A stretch of DNA of 8,857 bases from Clostridia bacterium (GTDB taxonomy: Bacteria; Bacillota_A; Clostridia; Oscillospirales; Acutalibacteraceae), in the NCBI GenBank assembly GCA_017529165.1, contig JAFXNY010000013.1, positions 1 to 8,857 of the forward strand, in the 5' to 3' direction. Positions within the stretch are counted from its first letter, which is position 1. The number at the start of each line of letters is the position of its first letter. Made by a program: the position numbers and the translations under genes. The notes below the pieces were generated by a model. The model had not been told where the DNA came from and made no database searches. It saw only the letters and a program-made list of their open reading frames with translations. Below, in pieces: positions 1 to 4,737 of this stretch.

Positions 1-158
1 CTGTTGCCCCATTCGGCGCAGAATTCTACCGGAGATTCCTGCATCAAAATATGGCAAATAAGAGGCGAAAAAGTATATATGTTTATCTGTGATGCATAAA
101 AAATAACCGGAAGCAATACCATAGCAATAATACATACAATGATTACAACTTTTTTCAA
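1..158 (-). CDS. Small membrane or secreted protein, N-terminal part, cut by window edge
   Basis: This open frame begins at a TTG codon (158-156) and stays open for 52 codons to the left edge, so only the N-terminus is visible. The start is chosen because a GGAGGG ribosome binding site (165-170) lies 6 bases upstream. The protein starts with two lysines followed by a strongly hydrophobic stretch (about residues 4-21, VVIIVCIIAMVLLPVIFY), which reads as a signal peptide or membrane anchor. After that come two cysteines (about residues 35 and 47) and no family signature that I recognise. It lies 39 bases downstream of the RHS frame on the same strand. That is the usual position of an immunity gene for an RHS C-terminal toxin, but this role is inferred from position only. 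It could equally be an unrelated small exported protein. Confidence 0.6.
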   Translation of the reverse strand, partial: MKKVVIIVCIIAMVLLPVIFYASQINIYTFSPLICHILMQESPVEFCAEWGN

Positions 159-164
159 GATGTT

Positions 165-170
165 CCCTCC
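165..170 (-). promoter_or_regulatory. Ribosome binding site that supports the TTG start
   Basis: The minus strand reads GGAGGG, six bases before the TTG at 158. No in-frame ATG or GTG is as well placed, so this site decides the start of the partial left-edge gene. Confidence 0.65.
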
Positions 171-197
171 GAAAAAATAATCAATCATAACAAAACA

Positions 198-2513
198 TTA
201 GGCAATACATGCTGCCAACAGAATTAATGCCAACAAAATTTCTGTTGTTGCTAACCCACCAAAAGCTGCAGTCGTTGATGAACTATTCCAATCAGGCAGG
301 ATAGGTTGAATTGGGACAAGATTGAATTCCGGAATAAAAGCAGATTCAGGAGTAGAGTTTGACTTTTTGGAAGATGTATCATTCTTCATTCCAAGCGTTG
401 TAGAAACCGAACTATTTTTTCCCACTTTAGTTTTTATTGTGAATTCAAGACCGGAATAGTCTAGTCCTTGTAAAAACGCTATAGATAAAACATTTGTTTC
501 ATTAAGTTTAATAGGTATTTCAGTGCCTAATGAATCATCAGAAAACAAAGCATTAACATCATCATTAGAAATAGTAACTGAATTCAGCAAATCAAGTTGT
601 TCATCCAATATGCTCTCGAAATCAATTAAACCATTTCCGTTAACAGTCTTAAACTTACTATAGTATTCAATTCCGCCAATCTTTATTTTTCTCTTCAGAC
701 CACCTGAGTAAGACAACACATTAATGATTTCTTTTAGGGAATCAGTTATTTTTTGTCCCCTTTCCTCAACAGCCAACCCAAACGGGTCAACAAAGGAAAC
801 GGGGTTGCCGTTAACATAAGCGTAACGGTTAAGCGAGGTGGAATCGGAGATTTCGCCGTGGATAATATCCGCATTTATAAATCTCCTCATTACAGGGCTG
901 TAATAACGGGCACGCATGTAGATAAGACCGTTGCTATCAGTTATTACACCGTCTCTGCCATTGTAACCGAAGATTACGAAACTGTTACCCGTTCTTGAAA
1001 TAAGTTTACCATAAGTATCATACTTAAATGTATCTGTTATACAACCGCATTCGTCGGTTATCGCAACTGTACTGCCTCTATAGTCAAAGTGGTAGGTTTT
1101 AAACTCTGAGCACTTCTCTTCGCCTATAAGCTCTATACCGTATACATACTTGGTTGTAATATCATTTGTTGTCTTCTCTAACAACTGACTTAACTTACAG
1201 TTCGTATTATAGGTATAGATTGTATCTGCATCAGGACGGACATTGCGGATTCGCACATCCTCTGCGTTATAAGTATATGCATTACCGTCCGCTTTTAACA
1301 GTCGGTTTGCAGAGTCGTACTCATAAGCAGTGCAACCGTCAGATACCATATTACCGTCCAAATCATAACTAACGCAGTTACCGTTAAATACTGTAAGGCG
1401 GTTATTGGTATCATACTCAAAGCAACTATCAGGTGCATCGGTAATATTACCTGCTGAATCATAGGTATAATCTTCTTCGTCTATAACCTCATTACAGCAC
1501 AAATCGATTATCTGCCGTTTAGTTACTCTGGAGAGGTTATCATAAGTATAGCATATCTTTATATTTTCTGCAAGATGTTTTTCATCGACTATCCTTGACA
1601 AAGAATCGTATGTATACTCAAAGCCTGTAATAATCTCATTATTTGCCGTTCTTTCCACAGTGGATGTTATACGCTGTTTTGAATCGTATACGGTGGTCTT
1701 AACACTGCCGTCAGGTTTAGTTACGCCTGTTACCCTGTTATTGACATCATAGGTATATGAGGTTACTCTGTTCGCCCAGTCGGTTACGGATACAAGGTTA
1801 TTGTTAGCATCGTAAGTATACTGTACCGATGTATTATCAGGGTAAACGAGTCTTGTAAGATTTCCTACTGCATCATATTCATAACAAATAGATTTCCCAA
1901 AGGTATCTGTATACTTTGTTACTCTATTCAGTGCGTCATACTCACGGGTAACGGTACCGTTACTGTCTGTTACAGTTAGAACATTACCGTTTTTATCATA
2001 GGTATAACTTACAGAATCTTCAGCGCCTACTGTACCTGTTATTCTTCCTGCACCGTCATAGAAATACTTTCTCTTTTGACCTCTGGCGTTTGTAATCTGC
2101 TTTTTGACATTCAGTTCGTTATAGCCGTAGTTTATTGTACCACCTGAGGACGTCGTTTCTGAAATGAGTTTACCCATTTCATCATAAGAATAGTTCACAG
2201 TTGAACCAAGCGGTCCGGAAAGAGATGTAATATTTCCTAACGCATCGTACACTGCCGTGCTTATACCGTTATTTGCATCTCGGACAGATGTATTAAACCC
2301 TCGTGAGTTATATGAATACTGGCTGATATGGTTCATTGAATCAGTAGCCGTTGCAACCTTACCGAGGGGAGTATGAATAAATATCCACCCGCGTAGCGGG
2401 TGGTATTTCATTGTATAGCGAAAACCACGCGATAGTCGCGTGGTTTTCGCTATACAATAAAACTCCGGAACACATTGTTCCGGAGTTTTATTAAAGACTA
2501 TAAAACTTATCAA
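198..2513 (-). CDS. RHS/YD-repeat protein with RHS core and C-terminal tip; probably 5'-truncated
   Basis: The frame is open for 771 codons, but only the part from about residue 48 (position ~2372) looks like RHS protein. From there it has about 15 YD repeats (YDALG, YDKNG, YDANN, YDSAG and similar) to about residue 440. The RHS-associated core follows, with DYRGS, YDTYG, GYNGRDG, YMRARYYSP, RRFINAD and NRYAYVNGNPVSFVDPFG, ending at D576-G579. Such proteins form a shell around a variable C-terminal effector. The tip here (residues 580-771) is unrelated to the repeats, more AT-rich, has a Ser/Pro-rich linker and ends in a hydrophobic tail (about 752-771). The first ~47 codons run over the end of the upstream gene, its terminator and two palindromes. 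None of the in-frame ATGs (2513, 2411, 2336) has a ribosome binding site, and there is no signal peptide. Most likely this is an orphan cassette that has lost its 5' part. Whether it is expressed is unknown. Confidence 0.8.
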   Translation of the reverse strand: MISFIVFNKTPEQCVPEFYCIAKTTRLSRGFRYTMKYHPLRGWIFIHTPLGKVATATDSMNHISQYSYNSRGFNTSVRDANNGISTAVYDALGNITSLSGPLGSTVNYSYDEMGKLISETTSSGGTINYGYNELNVKKQITNARGQKRKYFYDGAGRITGTVGAEDSVSYTYDKNGNVLTVTDSNGTVTREYDALNRVTKYTDTFGKSICYEYDAVGNLTRLVYPDNTSVQYTYDANNNLVSVTDWANRVTSYTYDVNNRVTGVTKPDGSVKTTVYDSKQRITSTVERTANNEIITGFEYTYDSLSRIVDEKHLAENIKICYTYDNLSRVTKRQIIDLCCNEVIDEEDYTYDSAGNITDAPDSCFEYDTNNRLTVFNGNCVSYDLDGNMVSDGCTAYEYDSANRLLKADGNAYTYNAEDVRIRNVRPDADTIYTYNTNCKLSQLLEKTTNDITTKYVYGIELIGEEKCSEFKTYHFDYRGSTVAITDECGCITDTFKYDTYGKLISRTGNSFVIFGYNGRDGVITDSNGLIYMRARYYSPVMRRFINADIIHGEISDSTSLNRYAYVNGNPVSFVDPFGLAVEERGQKITDSLKEIINVLSYSGGLKRKIKIGGIEYYSKFKTVNGNGLIDFESILDEQLDLLNSVTISNDDVNALFSDDSLGTEIPIKLNETNVLSIAFLQGLDYSGLEFTIKTKVGKNSSVSTTLGMKNDTSSKKSNSTPESAFIPEFNLVPIQPILPDWNSSSTTAAFGGLATTEILLALILLAACIA
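2383..2405. repeat. Palindrome at the RHS breakpoint
   Basis: CCACCCGC-GTA-GCGGGTGG (2385-2403) is a perfect 8-bp inverted repeat. With a one-base bulge the arms extend a few bases into flanking AAATA/TATTT. It sits about 10 bases from where RHS homology begins. Its style resembles REP elements or the subterminal hairpins of IS200/IS605 elements, but no transposase is present. Confidence 0.7.
2410..2458. repeat. 49-nt perfect palindrome (23-bp arms, 3-nt loop)
   Basis: The arms at 2410-2432 and 2436-2458 are exact reverse complements, with TAG between them. The centre contains ACCACGCG/CGCGTGGT. The element lies between the terminator of the corrinoid operon and the RHS breakpoint hairpin. 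It has no T-tract of its own. It may be a REP/MITE-type repeat or an insertion-sequence end; its perfect symmetry suggests recent acquisition or selection. Confidence 0.75.
2456..2492 (-). terminator. Terminator of the DUF4430-ECF S component operon
   Basis: Two exact 17-bp arms (2456-2472 and 2476-2492) surround a 3-nt loop. On the minus strand the hairpin follows directly on, and overlaps, the TAA stop of the transporter gene, and ends in TTTTATT. Its AT-rich ends make it work-capable in both directions. Confidence 0.85.
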
Positions 2514-3018
2514 TTACTCTTTTAAGCGGTATATAAAGCGGTAATACAAGCGCACCCATAAAAAGATTGCTGACGCCGTGTATTGCATCATAAGGCAGTC
2601 CTGCAATTATCCAAGCAATCATACCTTTAAAACTAAGCCCGAAAGCAAGAGCTTGAAAAGGGGCATATAATGTACCGTATAAAAAGCCGTGCAAACCGCA
2701 AACTGCTATATAGCAAATCGACTGCCATACCGGTTTCAGGTTTCTCGGTATTAGCATTGTAGCTACCCAGAGCACAGCCCATAGATAAAAATACGGTATC
2801 CACCATATACTAAAACCTGCATATATACCCTCTAAAAGTACAAATACATATATGGGAATAAGTGCTTTTGTTCTGAAAAGTGCCGTGTAAAGCACAGTAA
2901 GCATACCGAGCATATGCACATTCGGCAGAAACTCAAGCGCCTGCTTTGAAGCAAACATAAAAGCACCCAAGAGGGCGAAAAGCACCGTTTCCCAAAGCTT
3001 TATTTTTTTAGAAGTCAT
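2491..3018 (-). CDS. ECF transporter S component, predicted corrinoid (B12) uptake
   Basis: This 175-residue protein is very hydrophobic, with about six membrane segments (near residues 11-28, 35-48, 52-70, 74-91, 100-118 and 133-165), the size and topology of ECF-type substrate-binding S components. The first segment carries AxxxA spacing (A15, A19, A23), the motif S components use to contact EcfT. The C-terminus has a GLPYDAIHGVSNLFMGALVLP stretch typical of the fold (about residues 140-160). No EcfA or EcfT genes are adjacent, so it presumably shares a module encoded elsewhere (group II ECF). Its ATG overlaps the TAA of the upstream lipoprotein gene by one base (TAATG), which suggests translational coupling. 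Substrate assignment to cobalamin or another corrinoid rests on the riboswitch and the DUF4430 partner, not on residues I can read. CblT- or CbrT-like is possible, but I cannot separate these families by eye. Confidence 0.75.
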   Translation of the reverse strand: MTSKKIKLWETVLFALLGAFMFASKQALEFLPNVHMLGMLTVLYTALFRTKALIPIYVFVLLEGIYAGFSIWWIPYFYLWAVLWVATMLIPRNLKPVWQSICYIAVCGLHGFLYGTLYAPFQALAFGLSFKGMIAWIIAGLPYDAIHGVSNLFMGALVLPLYIPLKRVIDKFYSL

Positions 3019-3470
3019 TATTCTTTAGTATATACAAAAGAATATTCAGCATTAGCATCAATTTCAGTTGCACTAACGCCTGTTTGAGCATATTCGCCGT
3101 CAATGTAGAATGCCCAATATGCCTTATCGGTGTTGTAATCAGCCTTAACGCCGTTTACTATATCAACCATAAGGCCGTATTCGCTGTCACTGCCCGAAAT
3201 AAGACCGGCATCAAGCAGTGCATCGCCAACGGTTGTCTTATCGGTTTTAACGGTATAGTTTTCTACCTTACCGTCATCATAGGTTACTGCAAACTTAAAG
3301 CTTGTATTGCCCGTACCTACCTCATTCGTCTTAGCAGTTACTACCGGCGATGATGTATCGGCAGGGTCTGCAGTTTTTCCGCAAGAAGTCATACAAAGCG
3401 CCATAGCCGCAATAAGCACAATAGATATGACAACAGAGGAAATCTTTAATGTTAAACTTCTCTTTTTCAT
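3018..3470 (-). CDS. DUF4430 (transcobalamin-like) surface lipoprotein
   Basis: The start at 3470-3468 is chosen because AAGGAG (3479-3484) lies 8 bases upstream and the protein then begins with a signal peptide. An ATG 48 bases further upstream would place translation inside the riboswitch expression platform. The 150-residue product has MKKRSLTLK, a hydrophobic stretch (about 10-26) and a lipobox MTSC with C30 as the lipidated residue. A short Ser/Thr/Ala-rich linker leads to a DUF4430 domain (about 58-150) with TVGDALLDAGLI, AYWAFYIDGEYAQTG and a closing YSFVYTKE. DUF4430 is related to the C-terminal domain of the animal B12 carriers transcobalamin and intrinsic factor. With the cobalamin riboswitch upstream and the ECF S component downstream, it probably captures a corrinoid outside the cell and hands it to the transporter. 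Binding itself is inferred. Confidence 0.85.
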   Translation of the reverse strand: MKKRSLTLKISSVVISIVLIAAMALCMTSCGKTADPADTSSPVVTAKTNEVGTGNTSFKFAVTYDDGKVENYTVKTDKTTVGDALLDAGLISGSDSEYGLMVDIVNGVKADYNTDKAYWAFYIDGEYAQTGVSATEIDANAEYSFVYTKE

Positions 3471-3700
3471 ATTCTTTTCTCCTTTTATTATGTTGCGGAA
3501 CACAATAGGCGCTCGCAATTCTCATAAAGAGACTGTTCCGCACTTTTGCACAGGTCTTTCGACTTAAAGCACATCTGCCGACCTTCTCGGAAAAAATCCA
3601 ATGGCGTTCATTCTCTGCGGCGAGAATATACAGCAGATGCGTAAATGCTTATCACGGCGGCGTGCCCGTGTGGGAATTGCACCCATCTTCCCTTGTGCCG
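3471..3700 (-). ncRNA. Cobalamin riboswitch leader
   Basis: The aptamer is about 3548-3698 on the minus strand. It is closed by GCACA/TGTGC (3694-3698 with 3548-3552). In order it shows the conserved GGGAA..GGGTGCAA.TCCCACACGGGCACGCC core split over 3661-3692, followed by CGTGAT, then CATTGG and CCGAGAAGG, and finally the B12 box variant AAGTCGAAAGACCTG (3551-3565). These match the class-defining conserved blocks of AdoCbl-type riboswitches in order and spacing. It precedes a predicted corrinoid uptake operon, so it should reduce expression when B12 is bound. I cannot tell adenosyl- from methyl/hydroxocobalamin preference by eye. Confidence 0.9.
3494..3542 (-). promoter_or_regulatory. Riboswitch expression platform hairpin
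   Basis: TGCGGAACA (3534-3542) pairs perfectly with TGTTCCGCA (3494-3502). The stem starts 5 bases after the aptamer's closing helix and ends 9 bases before the AAGGAG of the lipoprotein gene. There is no T-tract after it, so control of translation, or access to the ribosome site through alternative pairing, is more likely than an intrinsic terminator. Confidence 0.6.
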
Positions 3701-3705
3701 AAATT

Positions 3706-3734
3706 ATTATACTATAAATATCCATTATTTTCAA
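3706..3734 (-). promoter_or_regulatory. Promoter of the riboswitch-DUF4430-ECF operon
   Basis: On the minus strand TTGAAA (3729-3734) and TATAAT (3706-3711) are separated by 17 bases. Transcription would start near 3699-3700, exactly at the 5' edge of the riboswitch aptamer, which supports the call. Confidence 0.8.
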
Positions 3735-3744
3735 GATTGCGGTG

Positions 3745-3773
3745 TTGACAATCTAAATAGTTTGTGTTAAAAT
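3745..3773 (+). promoter_or_regulatory. Promoter of the two serine tRNA genes
   Basis: TTGACA (3745-3750) and TAAAAT (3768-3773) are 17 bases apart, placing the start close to 3780, just before the first tRNA. It is divergent from the riboswitch promoter, with the two -35 boxes only 10 bases apart. Confidence 0.8.
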
Positions 3774-3786
3774 AATCTGGTCGCAC

Positions 3787-3875
3787 GGAGAGGTATCGAA
3801 GCGGTCATAACGAGGCGGTCTTGAAAACCGTTTGGCAGCGATGCCACATGGGTTCGAATCCCATCCTCTCCGCCA
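3787..3875 (+). tRNA. tRNA-Ser (anticodon UGA)
   Basis: The acceptor stem is GGAGAGG/CCTCTCC with discriminator G and an encoded CCA. The anticodon loop CTTGAAA holds TGA at 3822-3824. The T arm contains GGTTCGAATCC and there is a long variable arm, as in serine tRNAs. It reads UCA and other UCN codons. It is 42 bases upstream of a second serine tRNA and shares its promoter. Confidence 0.96.
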
Positions 3876-3917
3876 AATAGTAATCAATTTAATTAATATA
3901 TAAAAGTTTGTCACTAT

Positions 3918-4011
3918 GGAGTAGTACTCAAGTTGGTGATGAGGCGCCCCTGCTAAGGGCGTAGGCCGGCCAATCCCCGGCGCGAGAGTTCGAGTCTCTC
4001 CTACTCCGCCA
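3918..4011 (+). tRNA. tRNA-Ser (anticodon GCU)
   Basis: The acceptor stem is GGAGTAG/CTACTCC with discriminator G and encoded CCA. The anticodon loop CTGCTAA has GCT at 3952-3954, reading AGC and AGU. The long variable arm is built on GCCGG/CCGGC and the T arm is GAGAG-TTCGAGT-CTCTC. The last 21 bases (3991-4011) recur exactly at 4160-4180 downstream. Confidence 0.96.
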
Positions 4012-4052
4012 AATAAGCAAGTTATACCTTTTGGTATGGCTTGCTTATTTTA
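4011..4052 (+). terminator. Terminator directly after tRNA-Ser(GCU)
   Basis: AATAAGCAAG (4012-4021) pairs with CTTGCTTATT (4040-4049). The stem continues inward through two G-U pairs and TATACC... pairing to a TTTT loop (4029-4032). It ends in TTATTTTA. It starts at the last base of the tRNA's CCA. Confidence 0.8.
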
Positions 4053-4060
4053 GTATTTTA

Positions 4061-4180
4061 GAGAGACTCGAACAGGACGGTTTGCCGTGAGGCAAATTGC
4101 AACCTTCCGGTGGACGGTTGCAAAGTCCGCGTGCGTGCCGGCGCAACAGTTGCGCCGGGCGAGTCTCTCCTACTCCGCCA
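4061..4180 (+). repeat. Structured element ending in a copy of the tRNA-Ser 3' end
   Basis: Positions 4160-4180 repeat the last 21 bases of tRNA-Ser(GCU), including CCA, without a matching acceptor 5' strand. GAGAGACTCG (4061-4070) is the reverse complement of 4160-4169 and closes a 109-nt fold. Inside are TTTGCC-GTGA-GGCAAA (4081-4096), TTGCAACC/GGTTGCAA (4097-4104 with 4116-4123), a GGAC/GTCC closing helix (4075-4078 with 4125-4128), and CCGGCGCAAC/GTTGCGCCGG (4138-4147 with 4149-4158). It is GC-rich compared with its surroundings. It could be an attachment-site remnant, a mobile palindromic element, or a structured RNA. It is not a functional tRNA. Confidence 0.7.
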
Positions 4181-4221
4181 GAAAAGGTTCATCTTTTGTC
4201 TACCAAAAGATGAACCTTTTC
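4181..4221. terminator. Strong terminator-like hairpin (18-bp arms)
   Basis: GAAAAGGTTCATCTTTTG (4181-4198) and its exact complement (4204-4221) flank a 5-nt loop. It begins immediately after the duplicated tRNA end. The arm ends CCTTTTC but lacks a longer T-tract, so terminator activity is likely yet not certain. Confidence 0.5.
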
Positions 4222-4224
4222 AAC

Positions 4225-4400
4225 TAAATCCGTCCTTTGGACGGGAGAAATCCGAACTAAAGCTCGGGTGAAATCACTTCGTGGTGAAATCCGCACTTCG
4301 TGCGGGTGAAGGACGGATTTAATTTCACCGTGAGCGTAAGCGAACGATTTCACCAAAGGCGAAAGCCTTTGATTTCACCGCGGCAAAGCCGCGATTTCAC
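4225..4400. repeat. Mirrored array of mini-hairpins with GTGAAATC / GATTTCAC linkers
   Basis: The left half has linkers GAGAAATC (4245-4252), GTGAAATC (4268-4275) and GTGAAATC (4284-4291). The right half has the reverse complement: AATTTCAC (4321-4328), then GATTTCAC at 4346-4353, 4371-4378 and 4393-4400. Between linkers lie different short hairpins: CCGTCC-TTT-GGACGG (4230-4244), CCGAACT/AGCTCGG (4252-4267), CAC-TTC-GTG (4275-4283), CCGCAC-TTC-GTGCGG (4291-4305), a weak CGT..ACG one (4329-4346), CAAAGGC-GAAA-GCCTTTG (4354-4371) and CGCGGC-AAA-GCCGCG (4379-4393). TAAATCCGTCC (4225-4235) and its complement (4311-4321) enclose the left half. No protein is encoded. I do not recognise a named repeat family. 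Confidence 0.75.
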
Positions 4401-4422
4401 TATTGAAAACATTTCTCTCTTT

Positions 4423-4448
4423 CGGGCTTATTAAAAGCCCGATTTTTT
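4423..4448 (+). terminator. Intrinsic terminator after the hairpin array
   Basis: CGGGCTT (4423-4429) pairs with AAGCCCG (4435-4441) around ATTAA, followed by A and six T residues (4443-4448). It is the best T-tract terminator on the plus strand downstream of the tRNA genes. Confidence 0.85.
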
Positions 4449-4489
4449 CTTTTATCTTACTTTTTACGCCCTTTGTGATAAACTAAACA

Positions 4490-4586
4490 TGCGACACAAT
4501 TTCATATTTGTTTTGTAAGCGTAATTTTTACTTTGGTAAAAATGCATGCTCTTTTCAACGCTTACAAAGCTTGAAATTGTGTCGCA
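4490..4586. repeat. 97-nt nested palindrome, MITE-like or regulatory RNA
   Basis: Three nested inverted repeats share one centre. The outer arms are TGCGACACAATTTCA (4490-4504) and its exact complement (4572-4586). Middle arms are TTTGTAAGCG/CGCTTACAAA (4512-4521 with 4559-4568). Inside is ATTTTTAC-TTTG-GTAAAAAT (4524-4543), leaving an unpaired stretch with GCATGC before the middle arm closes. No clear target-site duplication flanks it. It has no T-tract and no coding capacity. The terminal inverted repeats suggest a transposase-less mobile element, but no autonomous partner is seen here. Confidence 0.7.
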
Positions 4587-4671
4587 ACAATATGATGACA
4601 AAAATAAACATATAGATAGATATGCTAATGCTTGTGAAAGAATTATAATAAAACCACTATTTTAATAAGTG

Positions 4672-4716
4672 TAGTAAATCAGGACTCTCGGTTAACCCGG
4701 AAGTCCTGATTTACTA
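4672..4716 (-). terminator. Terminator of the dnaD-dnaC operon
   Basis: TAGTAAATCAGGACT (4672-4686) pairs exactly with 4702-4716, with an inner GGTTAACC. It lies 22 bases past the dnaC stop. The stem ends TTTACTA rather than a pure T-tract. Since transcription from the tRNA side converges here, it may act in both directions. Between this hairpin and the nested palindrome (4587-4671) I see only AT-rich sequence with no feature. Confidence 0.7.
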
Positions 4717-4737
4717 ATTGGATATCGCAAAACAATA

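Noticed and set aside
753..1372. Plus-strand open frames opposite the RHS gene
   Set aside because: They are antisense shadows of the repetitive RHS coding sequence, with no ribosome binding sites and low-complexity composition.
2373..2513. N-terminal 47 codons of the RHS open frame as real protein
   Set aside because: They read through a terminator, two palindromes and the end of the transporter gene, have no ribosome binding site and no resemblance to RHS or signal sequences.
3471..3518. Upstream ATG (3518) as start of the DUF4430 lipoprotein
   Set aside because: It lies inside the riboswitch expression platform, would put a hydrophilic extension before the signal peptide, and lacks the AAGGAG that precedes the ATG at 3470.
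4160..4180. A third tRNA gene
   Set aside because: Only the 3' end is present; there is no acceptor 5' strand, D arm or anticodon arm.
4225..4400. CRISPR array
   Set aside because: The repeats are only 8 nt, change orientation at the middle, and the intervals are 8-18 nt self-complementary hairpins, not 30-nt unique spacers; no cas genes are near.
4490..4586. Intrinsic terminator
   Set aside because: Arms are interrupted by large unpaired segments and no T-tract follows on either strand.
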